Below, in pieces: positions 32,761-45,230 of a stretch of DNA of 64,000 bases. Under the pieces are notes generated by a model. The model made no database searches. It had not been told where the DNA came from and saw nothing but the letters and a program-made list of their open reading frames with translations. How positions within the stretch are numbered: position 1 is the stretch's first letter; every line of letters starts with the position of its first letter. This DNA is from Blasia pusilla (Eukaryota; Marchantiophyta; Marchantiopsida; Blasiales), in NCBI GenBank assembly GCA_050084515.1, contig CM114273.1, forward strand, positions 36,952,001 through 37,016,000, given 5' to 3'. The translations under genes were made by a program, and so were the position numbers.

Positions 32761-35700
32761 TGAAAGGGTGATGAGGGGGAGGGCTCATGGGTTTAGGGTG
32801 GGCATTCACCACTCATTTTTCCTGTCTCTCTCTCCTTTGTGAGACGACACCACAACTAGAGCTCCTTCTTCAAGGAAGGACTCGATCCCATTGAAGGTTG
32901 CAGATTTTTTTTTCCCCAAAATTGGACCCTGTTTAATGGAGGACCGAAAGTAATTAATTGAGACCAAATGATTTTTCTTCATAAACAGTTGGATGACCGT
33001 TTGGGGCGCATAAAATGGGTCGTCGTGACCTCCGCTCGAGTCCATGGAATCAACCCATGATAAGGTTTCCCGGATCATAACTATCGTGATTGCAAGAGTT
33101 GTGACTTTTGTTATACTCCCCCATTAGCATGTGAGAGAAAACCATGGACTAATGAATCCATCGACCATAAACAAATATCACGAGATGAGGCCTTTAAATC
33201 TAGACCATAGAAACATCTTCTCAATGGCCAAGTTTAGAATCTTGGTGTGAGGAGGGATACTTCTAAAAGGACAAACCGGGAACTTTTCTTGCCCAGTATG
33301 GGCTCGTCGAAAAAATGTTAACCCTTACTTACCTTCATTCAACAATGTGAAAATTTTCCCCTAGATTATGGGCTAAAAGACAAAAGTAATATCCTAAGGT
33401 CTCTCTTTACCTTAAGAGTTGGGTGGGTTTGGGCCTATCCATTATGCCCTCTAAGGGAAATCTTCCCTTCGAGCTTTCCCCCTCCTCGTGGCTTTATTCA
33501 ACAACAAGCTTTCCAATCCTGACCCAAAGTTTTACTTGACTTTGAACTTTCTGAATAAGTATGTCCTTCCACGTACACCCCTCTAAAGACTACGTCCATT
33601 AGAGGGTCCTTAGACTCCAAACTTTCTTCCCACTTGTGGGAGGGTTCCATTATGGTCCCCTATGAATATACACTAGTCTCATGAATGAGGTGAACTCGTG
33701 GGAAAGACGTTCACAAACGAAGACAAGAAAAAGACTTCACTTTGATGAATGGAAAAAGCAAAAGTTGGGCCATTGATTATCCTCAAGTTGGGAGGCTCAT
33801 GCAACCTCTCTAAAAATGAGCCCAATCCATTCCCAAGCCCAAATATAGATAGAATAATGAACGATTTCGACATCCATCCATCATTCCAGATTTTGAAAAG
33901 GGGAGTTTAAATAGAAGAGATAACGTTGAGGATATAACATGGCTACGTTGTGTGGTAAGGACATGGCTTTGGAAGAGCAAATTGGACTTTCTTTTCAGCC
34001 CTTCTTAATTCTCCCCATGACACATTCTGCACCAAGATGTGAGGCCAAAGTTTGTAGACCATCCTCCTACTTTTAAGGGCGGAGCTGTCCATCTGCACTC
34101 TATGACTTTGCAAAGAGAAGGGTGCTTATAACACTCCCTAAAAACATCTACTCCATCACAAAAAGTACTAGAACAGACTTCCAAGTGGAGGACTTGAACA
34201 TTAGGAATTCACCAATTCCTGTAGTTTCATATGCTCCAGACATCTAGAGAGTCTAATGTGCTTACCACTACAATAACCTTGTCTGTTCCTTCAAATGCAA
34301 TCAAAAGGTTTGTTGTAATCCAAAAGTAACCAGAAAGTTCTGTAGCCATAAACTTTCTGGTTGGCCAGAAACCTGGCGAAGATTGAAGAAACTTGCATTG
34401 ACATTTGGTACTCGAGTGAAATGGAGAAGGTTGGGTCTGCAAAGTGCATGGACGATATTTCACCAAATCATAAAATCCAATCTGCAGTCTGCAAATGTGG
34501 CCAGATACGATATCCCACAGGACTCTTTACTCCATCAAGGTCCGACCCATTCAATAAGAGCTAATGGAAGCCACCTTAACTACTAATGGCCAGGACTCCA
34601 AAAATGGCTTTCTTGCAGGACGTCCTCCCACAAACTTTCATTAGCTGAGACAAAGGTGGAGTTTTTCATGGGCTAAGATGATAGGCCCAACTCCTGTAGG
34701 GTTACACTAGTGCTTTACATTTACACTCACCAGAACTGCAAGCACTGAACACTCTTATTTGAATTGAATGAGTTGAAATTCCTTCCACTTCCTCAATCCA
34801 AACAGCTCAAAAGATGGAAACCGTCTGCACAAATGCTGTACTACTGGAGGATCTATAGCAAATTATCCAAATCAATCGTGTAGTTGGCAGTGAAATGAGG
34901 ATGCCGTGCCTGCTTACGCCTTTGTGATCATTCAGGGATATCTTCCTGCCCTCCCAACCTTCACAGATCACTTATCTCACCAAATGCTGTGGAGCTTCAA
35001 TGATAGTGTGAAGCCAGTGACTATAACTCATTTTCCACACATCAGACGTAACAAATGAATCAATGAATGAACTAATGTATTGTCAATGGGAACCCAAGAG
35101 GACCATGGGACATGAAATTATCATCTCTGCACGACAAATGTGTGCCAGATCAAGCAGAACAAGTAACAACATTGTCCAAAAGACCACATGCTCCATGTGT
35201 CCAAGAAGGTTATGGCTGTAGATGTTACACTCCAGCGGCAATACGCTGACTCAAGGAACTCAGCAACTTGAACCTGGTTCCTACTGGATATTAAAACAAT
35301 CGTGAATTGAAGAATTCAGGATTAGCCAATGTTAGCTGTAGTTAAACTGTAACACCCACATATTGTCTTGCCATTTTGGCAATTGATACCTTTCCACTTC
35401 AAACTCCACGTTTGATGAACCAAATCTGAATTTGGGCAGAGAGACTAAACGATTTCTGGAGCTCTGAGTGGACGCAGAAATCATGAAGCATCCAGGGGCA
35501 AAGATGAGATGCTACCAGCTTTCCTGAGTTCACTACGCTTGAGTTCATCCCCAGAATTCTTGGGCAAGTCTCCCACGTCACAGAGTAATGTGTCATATTG
35601 ATCCAAACCGAAGTTTTGATATGCTGCGAAAAATCAGTGGCATAAACACTGCTGACTTTCCCTTAGAGCTTGAACAGGAAAAGCAAGCTTCAACAAGACA

Positions 35701-36265
35701 ATGGTCCTTTTGAGTACACATCTCCATCAGCACAACTGAAAGTGGTACACTGCAGGGTCTCTGAATCTCTGTTTGAGAAGAATAGACTCCTATCAGCCCT
35801 GAGAGCTGCTGTTGAAATTCACTTTCAGTAGCTGCAGTTGAGCTCAATGTTTTTACATGCAGCTGTAAAGCCTAGAGGCTCAGCAGAAGCATGAACCAAC
35901 GGCAACCCAACCCCACCCCACCCCACCCCCCCCCGGCCTCCCCACCAATTTACAAAGTTCACTTTGCAGCCTTCCCTTTGGAGATAGATGTCTTTCCAAT
36001 TGCCATCTGATTTCTCCACGTCAACTATCCATCTTCCATCTTCCTTTTGGCTTTAATCTTTGTCTCAGGCTCTGTTATCAACACGAGTCAATTTCAGATT
36101 ACCACAGAAGCCAGCATTTGCTTGTACAGAGCACCATCCTCAGCATACAGAAGAAAGATATCACAATGAAAGATTATCTGACTTGGGACTCAAATATCAC
36201 ATTCATCAGAAAACAAGCAGGTGGTTTCTACACAATCCAATGAGGCATCCTACCTAATAGAAGGT
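32761..36265. other. downstream of CTF8, no recognised gene
   Basis: Medium-GC sequence without a recognisable reading frame. The part near 34-36 kb may hold the 3' UTR or a last small exon of CTF8 on the - strand. A CCCCA/CCCCC run lies near 35912-35936. No RNA gene seen. Confidence 0.4.
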
Positions 36266-38537
36266 CTATGAAATGATAAGATGGGTATGGGCAAGCGGTA
36301 TGAAAATGATCGGTGAGGTGCTTGAAGGTGAGTAGAAGGTGAGCAGAGAGAAGGAGAACTCACTGGATATGAGTGCTTTGGGTCTATTTTTGAAGAGAAT
36401 TTTGTGCCTTACAATGCCAACTACTTGCAACTCCACTTTGCTGGACGCTCCTGTGACCGCAGACTCTTGAAAACTGCTGGTGGAATCAACCTCCATCATG
36501 TCACTCCCTTGCTTGGTTGATTTCAAGATCAGCAAAGGCTTCTTGAGGCTCACTTGCAGGCCCTCCAGCTCATGATACCCTACAGTGAACACAAACCTTC
36601 CCTGCCAGGCAGTCACAGCAATAGATTAGTCATCCCCGACAGCAGGCCCTCTAAATGCTACAAATCAGACAGAACGATGGGACATGGCCATACCATTCTC
36701 TCCCATTGTCCCTCTCTCCCTCTCTGCGAACAATGCCGACAGGAGTACACATTCATTCTGAGTCCCAGGACAGGATCCAGATCTTTGGAACGAGGGAGGT
36801 CAGAGGGTTTCAGAAGACAGCAGAACCTAAGCCCGGGGACTTGCCCACACTCAATACATCATACGAATCAGAATGAATGCACGAAATGTTCTTTTGATCG
36901 GCGAGGGAGAGTGTGATCTCATTTTGAGAGACTGTAATCATTAAGTAGTGCCTGTCGTAGCCTTGGGACCATAGACCCCGCACCCTGATTGGACGGTGCT
37001 TGAGACTGGGATGGGTGTAGAGAGAGGAAGAAGTGAAGAAGGTACCACATGAGAGGAGGGAGACACTCGCATGTAGTGTGAGTGCTGACCTTACAATGTG
37101 TCGGTGCGGAGCTTCCAAGTGTCAACCAGGAAGCTCGTCACCACAGCATTCACTTTACCTGCTCGGGACCCCCAACAAAAATTACTTACCAGTGCAGCAG
37201 CTTGGGCAATGAATCTAGGCTACTGAATGTGTTGAGCAATTCTGGTGTCACCAGCTTGGCAATATCAGCATATGCTGTTGCTCTGTGTGATATGAATTTT
37301 GTGCAGGAGACCAAGTAGTGCCTAGAGGTTTCATCCCCATCATCACCCAAGGAGCCAGAGTGTAGTTGTGTTCTCATCCTGCTTTTCTTCGTTTTCAAGG
37401 GGATTGCCCACTTCCTTAGCTTGAACTTAAACCGGGTTCCCAAGTAAAGGGTTCCTCCCCTCCGCAAACAGTTCTTTAGTTCTGCCTCGTCACGATATAC
37501 CGTCAAGAGAGAGGTCAGACATTTTCATGGCTTCCTCCGAGCTGTTCTCCTGTGAGCGTTTACCCACTGCTTTGGTTATGGTGTCCAAAAATGGTTTCTC
37601 ATCTTACTCCCACAGTTCAGGCCCTGCAGGTTGCTTGCACAATCTCTTGAACCTCTTTCGTCCAAGGTCTGGCCTGCTTTAAGGGGTCTTCTTTGGGTCC
37701 AAGCTTTCCCCATCACCTCTTTAGGAGAGCGGTGGGAGTCCATTGTCTCCGATTGCCTCCGCCCTTTCAACTTGGCGATGTCACATGTATCTTCCACAGG
37801 TTCCACTTCAAGTTCCACACCATCTCTGCCCGTTCGTGAGGAAGTTGACATCATACCCCGAAACGCCTTCAGCTGCACAGCTTCAAGCCTATCCCTTTGT
37901 TTGGTGTTGGCATCCCACACTGCTGCCCCATATTCCAGCGAGAGACGAATGGTATGCAAAATGACAGAGCGCTTTACTTCTGATGTGATGTCCCGGCAGT
38001 TTAGGAATCTCGACAGACCGTTCACCTTCTTGTGGCCTTTCTCAGTAGTCTTCTTAATGTGGGTGGAGAGACTGTACTCATTAAGTAGTGCCTGTCGTAG
38101 CCTTGCGACCATAGACCCCGCGCCCTGGTTGGACGGTGCTTGAGACTGGGATGGGTGTAGAGAGAGAAGCAAGTGAAGAAGGTACCATATGAGAGGAGGG
38201 AGACACTCTCATATAGTGTGAGTGCTGACCAAACAACGTGTTTGTGCGGAGCTTCCAAGTGTCAACCAAGAAACTCTTCACCACACTATCTACTTTACCT
38301 GATTGGGATCCCCAATAGACATTACTTACCAGTGCAGCAGCTTTGGGCAATGAATCAAGGCTACTGAATGTGTTGAACAATTCTGGTGCTACCAGCTTAG
38401 CAATATCAGCATATGCTCTTGCTCTGTGTGTTGTGAATTTTGCGCAGGAGACCAAGTAATGACTAGAGGTTTCGTCCCCATCGTCACACAAGGCGCAAGA
38501 GTTTAGTTGTGTTCCCATCCTGCTTTTCTAATGGTTC

Positions 38538-38600
<63 letters not shown>

Positions 38601-38754
38601 TGCTACTCACTCCAGAGCGTTTGCACAATTCTCCAATAGTCAGACTCTGAAGCTTTTCGTGCAATGCCGACTTCTGAATTTCAATGGAGCCTTGGAGTTC
38701 TATCATCGCCCACTCCTGGCACCCACCGCACCCGCCACTCAGAGGGATGAGCAT
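36266..38754 (-). CDS. CTF8: CTF8, subunit of the CTF18 alternative clamp loader
   Basis: Two exons on the - strand. Exon 1 (38754-38611, 48 codons) starts MLIPLSGGCGGCQEWAMIEL and ends before a perfect GTGAGT donor (38610-38605). Exon 2 starts at 36601 after a CAG acceptor, same phase, and reads GRFVFTVGYHELEGLQVSL, KKPLLILK, then VGIVRHKILFKNRPKALIS. These blocks are those of plant Ctf8 (EWxxxELQG, FTVGYHEL, LKKPLL, HKxLFxxRPKALI). Ctf8 with Dcc1 and Ctf18 forms an RFC-like complex that acts on PCNA and in sister-chromatid cohesion in the nucleus. About 127 residues fit the family. A second GTGAGT at 36363 may splice to a tiny last exon (for example after an AG near 36255); unspliced, the frame runs to a TAG at 36266. 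The 2,009-bp intron holds LINE fragments and a GA repeat. Confidence 0.87.
36926..38527 (-). pseudogene. LINE reverse-transcriptase C-terminal fragments, tandemly duplicated, inside CTF8 intron
   Basis: In 38172-37576 the chain contains THIKKTTEKGHKKVNGLSRF, VKRSVILHTIRLSLEYGA and VWDANTKQRDRLEAVQLKAF, typical of the region after the RT palm in non-LTR retrotransposons. The C-terminal zinc motif CALCDDGDETSSHYLVSC lies at about 38495-38440; a diverged copy (DDGDETSRHYLVSC) lies near 37350-37310. Segments 36926-37390 and 38066-38527 are ~90% alike and 1,140 bp apart. Frames are broken. It is antisense to no host exon and is spliced out with the intron. Confidence 0.78.
38543..38598. repeat. 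(AG)n microsatellite in CTF8 intron
   Basis: About 56 bp of AG dinucleotides starting just inside the intron, 7-12 bp from the donor site. On the transcribed strand it is a CU repeat and could affect splicing. Confidence 0.97.
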
Positions 38755-38820
38755 CCCCAGAGCCTTCTCCCTCTTCAGCGACAGCTCACGCCTTCCAAGT
38801 CTGCTCAGCTCCCCCCCACT

Positions 38821-39172
38821 CGCACATTCGTCAGAGGAGCCACAGCAAAGTCCCCTTCATCCATCCACAGCTTCATCAGAAGAGAGAAGAGCGAGCGACG
38901 CCGCCCCATTCACAAAACAGCCCAAGTCGCCGTTTCATCAGACGAACCGAATTCATGGCACCCGCAAATTCACAGCTTCATCAGAAGCCCCACATTCGCA
39001 CATTCGTCAAAGGAGTCACGGCAAAGTCGCCTCCATCCGTCCACAGCTTCATCACAAGAGAGAAGAGCAAACGACGTCGCCCCTACCACAAGACAGCCCA
39101 CTTCGCAGTTTCAGCAGCGGAACCGATCATTGACGGCACCCACAAATTCACAGGCTCATCACACGCCCCTGA
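38821..39172. repeat. 176-bp tandem duplication upstream of CTF8
   Basis: The block CGCACATTCGTCAGAGGAG... begins at 38821 and again at 38997 (CGCACATTCGTCAAAGGAG), about 85% alike along its length, ending near 39172. It starts 67 bp upstream of the CTF8 ATG, so it is likely leader or proximal promoter. The 273-codon + strand frame across it comes from the repeat and is not a gene. Confidence 0.8.
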
Positions 39173-40381
39173 ACCATCACGTCGCCGTTCATCGGCAATC
39201 GCACACCATCGCACGGAGCTCCGGCAGACGGGCGAAATCCGCAGTGCCACCTTCAGCTTCACAATTGGCGGGAACACCGCAATCGAGGCTCAATTGGGTA
39301 TTTCCCATTCGAAACAATTCGTCCCTCTAAAAGAATACCAAGTGGACAAGTCTTTTTTTTTATGGAAGCCGGTTATAAAGAATGAACGGGTTAACGCACT
39401 AGCACGTGTTTGAGGAGTTTTGTTAGTGTATAGTCCATTAAGGGATTAATAATGCTCTATATAATTTTATTTTTTTAGTATTTATAATATGTGAAACATT
39501 TTTTTTTTATCATGAATCAAACATAGAAGTGTTTGCAAATAGTGTAGACGCTCTTCAATAATGATAAAAACAATAATATAGATGATGGAAAACCAAAGAA
39601 GAAAAATATAGAATCAAATATCCAAAAGCCACCATTGGACTTGAACACGAAGAAGGGGACGTTCCTCTATCGACTAAACTCACCAATAGCACAAAAAATA
39701 TTAAAAATTCTTAGAGAATTATGATTACTATGAATTGGGCCTCTAGCGGTGGTGGTGTCTCCCACAACTTGAGCCCACCACAAAAGCCCATTAACCTAGG
39801 CACGTTGCATAATTGTGGAGAAAAAGTTAGAAAAGATTGTGTTTGGAATCGTCGCTAATTCTAGGAGATATTTTTTTCTCAGTAATTTTTTGATTTTTAA
39901 AATTTTTATCCACGGTTTCTTTCTAGTCACCTGTAATTTTGTTCGGCTAATATTCGACATGTTGGAAAACCTAACGGATTTTTTTTTCTGATAGTTTCTC
40001 TACTTGTAAAGCAAATCATTCATAACAATTCCTTACATTTTGGCCTCGTTTTGGGACTAAGTGATCAAGTCATCCTTGGAAAGAATTGAACCTGGCTAGG
40101 CCTCCCACCAATTGACAGCCAAGGATCTTTCCCCTTCACGATATATTGACGTTTTTTAAGAGAAGCTTCAATGTATTACAAAAGGGACCCCTATCCCCAA
40201 CTTTCCCCCTCATCTTACAGATCCACAACTGGGTCACTTTGAGATGTATCTAAATTTGCACAAACCTCCGGTTGAATTTCTATATTAGAAACATATCTCT
40301 TCGGATTGGCATACACATATCTAAAGTGTGTTGAATTTTTCCAAAGAACTACATATTCAACCAACAAAGCTTCATTATCAA
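39173..40381. other. intergenic, AT-rich
   Basis: CTF8 upstream sequence passing into AT-rich DNA with T and A runs. No gene or clear repeat seen. Confidence 0.5.
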
Positions 40382-40985
40382 CTATATTTTCCCCTCTAAG
40401 GCAATCATAAGAACAACATCCAAATGCTTTGTCATGAATCTATTCCTACTTTTAGTCTTAATCACATTTTGCATAGAGAAGGCTCTCTCACAAATAGCAG
40501 TACTAACACGTTGTACCGTGGCAATGTTGGCTAAAATGAGCAAGTTAGAGAACTTACATTGCAAGGACGAGCTCCAGCTTACCATAGCCCACAAGTCCTT
40601 GAAGTTTTGATCTTTCCGCTCTATGGTGGCCATGAGCTTAAATGACTGAAACTCCTGTTTCACAACTCCTACACTTACTAAAAAAGGTTGCAAGTCACTT
40701 TTGAAGGGCAAGTCCCTTCCAGAATGTGCACAAAGATCATCCAATTCCCTATAACCCTAGTTGTTTTCAATCCCACTTGCCTTAAAGGCATATGTAGAGG
40801 ATTCATTATCCTCATTGCACTAATAAAATTGTTATCCTTGAGCCGATCTTGTAAAGCTATACAAACACTCTAACCAAAATTCTTTTGAAACATTATGGAA
40901 GCCTCTAGATCCTTTCCTGTCCGATCCCTCAACATTTCAATACTATGGAACTTTCGGCCCCTAATCTCAGATTGCAAACGTTTCA
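40382..40985 (-). pseudogene. hAT transposase C-terminal remnant
   Basis: The last 120 codons (40744-40382) carry the hAT dimerisation signature: ILANIATVQRVSTAICERAF followed by IKTKSRNRFMTKHLDVVLMI, ending in ALEG. Just upstream, in another frame, LKDNNFISAMRIMNPLHM continues the same domain, so a frameshift lies near 40750. The catalytic part and terminal inverted repeats are not visible. It resembles the DUF4371/ZNF862-like branch of hAT. Confidence 0.85.
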
Positions 40986-41610
40986 ACATGGATTAGTCAT
41001 ATTAAAAATGACTATGGAATTATTGAGTCATTTTAAAGCATGATGTGCTAACTTGTAGTCACGTAAACTATAATTATGACTAAAACATAAAATGACAAGG
41101 ATTTCTTATCATATTATTAACTATAACAAAATTTTCATTTACTAATAATTATTTTTCTTTTGATCGATGGAAATATTTCTTTAAAAAAAATTCAACATTA
41201 TTTATATTTAGACACAAAATTAAAAATAAAAATCACTAACTAAATGAAGTCAATTCCAAATTTAAGGAATTGGAAAATCGAAGGGCTTACCTTTCTTTAG
41301 CAGGAAGAAAGTGCATGCGGGATTCAAGAGATCTTACCTAAGAATCTCATGAAAGTGCGTAATCTAAGGAAGAGAGTGCGCGCGAGTAAGAAAATTGAAC
41401 CTAGGACAGAGCTTGTTGATGCTTTAAGGAGGATAGCTAATGTCACATCTGAGTAGCCGATAGGCGGAGATCTATCGTGGATAGGGCGTAGGAGCCAGCG
41501 GACTATCTTGAGTGTAACTTTGTTCCACGGTGGCGGCTGAGGTTGAGGATAGGTCCATTGTGTCAGGAACGTCGTTTTTGACAACTTTCATGTTGAGTTC
41601 TTTCACAACC

Positions 41611-41751
41611 GGGTGACTTGTTGACCAGGTCACCCGCCCTTGGTAACCTGTGTGCGCAGGTTACCAACGGGAGGGCTATTTTTAGGGAAAGAGCCTTTTG
41701 GGTCTTACCAACCCTATGTAAGAGAGGAAGGTGGCTTTCCTAAGCCATCTT
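41611..41751. repeat. cluster of three short hairpins
   Basis: GGGTGAC/GTCACCC arms at 41611-41617 and 41629-41635; TTGGTAACCT/AGGTTACCAA at 41640-41649 and 41658-41667 with an 8-nt loop; and AAGGTGGCTT/AAGCCATCTT at 41728-41737 and 41742-41751 (one mismatch). It may be part of a terminal repeat of a retroelement; the following region has LTR-like features. Confidence 0.55.
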
Positions 41752-41839
41752 TCTCATGTTGGGCCGTTGGAACACCTCTCTTGTATGTGTATGAGATAGG
41801 ACTAGGGTGCTAGCGTCCGGATTCCTTGATAGCACAGGG

Positions 41840-42976
41840 TGGACGAGGCTCGATATGCTGATGTAGATTGAGGAGTGGAGTTTTAGGCTGGGTGTGCCAT
41901 TCTTACTACTCTTTATTTTTACATGAGAAAGATGTCAGGGGGCTGGTGGGAATTCGTTGTTTGCTGGTAGGCAAGTGAGTTGCCTTGGTCGGGAGCCCCT
42001 GGAAACGCGTGTGTTGCGGGTGTTGGTCATTTTTCTGTTCGGAAGGCCGTGGGCGGAAGCACTGTCCATTTTTCTCAGAGTTTGCTGGTGCACAGGGATT
42101 GAGGACAGTGGCAGAGTGTAGTACGAAGTGGGGCGGCGAGTGCATCGTGGAGAGTAGCGAGAGTGTCAAGAAAGAGCAGGAAGGAAAGGTTGCAGAGGCG
42201 GAGGCGGCCGGGGTGCAGAGGCGTTTAGGTCGAGGATGGGCGGACGGCGGGCGACAACGGCCCCCCCGCGCATTTATTTCTCTCCCCCCTTTGGACGTGG
42301 TTGAGAGTCCGGATGTGGTAAGGCAAGGCCGGATGTGGTCGCGATCATGTTGACATGGTCGAAAAAGGCGTACGGGGTAGGAGTGGAGCCAGACCAGGTT
42401 GAGTCAGGTTATAGGCTGCGTGTGGGGATAGGCAGAGAGGTTTGCCCGACATGATGTTTTTGGGCGCGACAGGGATTTGCGAGAGTTGACGGTGGAGTGT
42501 CAGTGCGCATGATGCCGACGGGTTGTCCGCATCTGTTGATGGGAGGATCAACGTGTTGGTCGAGGAGAGTGTTGTGTTGCGGACGTTGTCGTGTCACATA
42601 GAGGAGTGCGTGTTGATGGTGCCGTAGGTTGGAGGGCGTAATTAGGTTACCCATTCGAGTCCCTTTTCCCGCACTTGTCATGTGTGATTGAGAGTGCTAG
42701 ATAGCGGGTAGTAGCTAGTGCTAGGTGGGTGCAGCGATGGTGACGAGTGTAGATTCTTTTCATGTGTAGCAGAGCAGAGGATGGATGTGGCTTGATATAC
42801 TGATGTATATTCGAAAGTGGAGTTGATCCTATGAGCCATTTAAGCTCTGATTTTCTTGTGTGGTCTCGAAGTATACGTGTGAGTAGATTTTGTTTACAAG
42901 TGGATCTAATTGTGTGTTGGGAAGATCGGTGTTGTATGTTGTGTAGATGTGACCCACGATGTGTACGTGCACGACA
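41840..42976 (+). repeat. terminal-repeat debris related to the methyltransferase element family
   Basis: A ~40-bp word (GATATGCTGATGTAGATT...GTGGAGTT) occurs near 41852 and, diverged, near 42790. The right end (TATGTTGTGTAGATGTGACC... to GTACGTGCACGACA at 42976) resembles the B-type terminal segments of copies A and D, including the ending CACGACA. It could be a solo or small non-autonomous derivative in + orientation. Coding frames here are not recognisable. Confidence 0.4.
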
Positions 42977-43883
42977 AGAGCCAAAAGAGACACACATCCC
43001 CCTATCCTTCCATGGCCCCAAAGATAGCTACAAACAATAGCTTATGCACATAGGTTACTAGATGCTTATTGAATGAGTCAACAAGTTAGCAACCCAAAAT
43101 AGATCTAAGGGAAGTTATGAAAATATCAATCTCAATGCAACGACGATGATCTCACACTACTAGCTAAGGGATGAGTGACTCATCATTGTCATTTTGCAAG
43201 TCTATTTTATGCTTGGTCTACTACTTTATGAGTCCATATCATGCTATTAATGAGTTTCTACAAGTCCATTCTCCTTCGTGGCCATCTTAAATTTTATGAG
43301 CTCTTTATGAGTTTTGTCCATTTATGAGTCCTAGAAGATGCAAATAAAATGCGAGGACCTCGTATTGCTAAATGCGAGTGTAACTCACAATCATAAACTT
43401 TGTAACTCGCATTTTATTACTTTTGTGAGTTGATTGACAAAAATGAATGGAAAGATCCATCCATTTTTTTGAAAGGAATTGAGTAAAATCTATATTATTA
43501 TTTTGGTTCATATGTAATGTTAAATTTTAAATAAAAAATAATTTTAACGAAGTAATCATTTGTAAAGATTTTTAAAAAAATCACCCAAAGAGGTACAAAG
43601 AGTGGAAATAAGTTCATCTTTATACCACATCTTCATGCCAAACCTCTCAAGGGAATGTCCTTATAACTTGAGTAAAAAATACTAGTTTACATAAAGAGTG
43701 GACCAATTTTCAAATCTATCTGAATATTGTATGGTGTCCTTTTGACATTGAAACACCTCTCCAATGACATCTAATGTTTTAAGCCAATAAAATCTTTATA
43801 TTTATCATTATTGATTAAAAATAAAATTTGAATAAAATAATGATAGATAATTCAAATTACTCATCTTTCATGATGTCAACATT
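42977..43883. other. AT-rich intergenic
   Basis: Starts with a stretch rich in ATGAGT words; AATAAAATGCGAG near 43345 pairs with CTCGCATTTTATT near 43404. No gene. It ends where copy C homology begins. Confidence 0.5.
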
Positions 43884-44520
43884 GTCCGGCCGATCCATGC
43901 GCGCACCTGATATGCACTCGTCACCATGCGGGACCTCGAATCGCCCAAAATCGGCACATTCTCCAAAATGTATGCTGGAGAACGAGACTGATGCTCTGTA
44001 AATGTTGCAAAATCCGAATCATCTCCCAAAACAACCTGGACTGCTTGTCAGCTAACCCGCTACCTCATCCAACACTTGATTGGCTGTGATACGGCCAACC
44101 AGAAATGACCAAATCTATGGCCCTTATCCGCTCCAAGTCCTACGCCCCCAACAATGAAATATCCCTCGATAGAGAACTCTCGTATCCCTAGACAGCGGAC
44201 GTAGACAACAAGTCAGGAAAATGGAGGCCTAATCGCGCCACATAGTGAAGTGAAGCGCGTCTCGCAACATCATCAATCTTCACATATAGGTACTGCTATA
44301 CGAGTACTCATGCCTGCAAAACAGCAGCTAACCCAGTGTTGATCCCTCCAAAGAGATCCAACACCCAAATACCCTCCTCTGGGATGCACCACACAATCGG
44401 GGTGGTATCCAAAGGGGTCATAGTAGCACTCCTTGCTACCTCGCTTTCCTCTGACCCCTCACGCTCTGACGCAAATGTCTCACTCCACGCGGTGTGCACA
44501 TGCTCACTGGCTAAGCGTCA
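43884..44520 (-). pseudogene. copy C methyltransferase, N-terminal part, catalytic Cys lost
   Basis: Motif I reads VLDLFGGINTGLAAVLQAG (about 44375-44319). Motif IV reads SGWPYHSQSSVG: the catalytic Cys codon is TAT (44091-44089), a G-to-A change. Motif VI ENVPILGDS lies near 43968-43942. A TAG where D has Gln and a TGA in the GRG motif also break it. Truncated at 43884. Confidence 0.85.
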
Positions 44521-44666
44521 AAGCTCCTCAATCGAGCCCCAAAGCGGAACCTCTCCTCCATGGATTGATGTGGCTACCATGACTCTCCTTTCCATAGAAA
44601 TGTCAGAAACGAGAGTGTCCTCTGCATGGATGTGTCCCTCAATCAAATCACTAGGCCAAATGATGG

Positions 44667-44679
44667 CGTTGCTAAATGC
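44667..44679. repeat. 13-bp target duplication, left copy
   Basis: CGTTGCTAAATGC, identical to 53743-53755. Both copies are copy C sequence, and undisturbed copy D reads ACTGCTAAATGC at this place, so the duplication arose on insertion of copy B. Confidence 0.85.
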
Positions 44680-45230
44680 TGTCGTGCGAATCTACATCGT
44701 CATACAACATACATCGCTGACATACCATACTCACCTACATGCATAACATAGACGAGAGCATCCACAAACACAAGTGCACCACAACTGAAATCCGTGAAAG
44801 AACTACTGTCATAAAACACGTATAGAATCACATACAATCCAGCCAAACCCACTCCACGACGGGAGAACCATAGCCAAGAGCTCTACTCACTACCAAGGCT
44901 AACTCCCAACGCAACAGGCTCAACTTAAAGAACTAACTGTTCTTTGAGTGCACTCCACACTATATCCTCCAACCTAAAAGCAGGCCCTACTGGAAAAGTC
45001 ACCCTCAATTGAGTAACCCCCAACCCTATGTATGAAACCGCATCCCTACCTAGATACTACGGCCCTACATAAGGTATGGCCTCTACTAGCACACTCTACT
45101 CTACGACATAATCCGTATGGTCATGACAGTTTTCATGCGAATCCACATCGTCATACATGACTAACATACCATACTCACCTACATGCATAATATAGATGAG
45201 AGCATCCACAAACACAAGTGTACCACAACT
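44680..45230 (-). repeat. copy B 3' terminal block B1-A2-B2
   Basis: B1 is 45230-45129 (~102 bp), A2 is 45128-44787 (342 bp) and B2 is 44786-44680 (107 bp). B1 and B2 are ~88% alike; A2 matches A1 at 53742-53376 at ~92%. The polypurine tract (TTAGGGGGGCG, 45241-45231) abuts B1. This is the order of split direct repeats rather than of a simple LTR pair. Confidence 0.82.

Noticed and set aside
38509-39330. 273-codon open frame, +
   Set aside because: Runs through the GA microsatellite, opposite to CTF8 exon 1, and through the 176-bp tandem repeat; an artefact of repeats.
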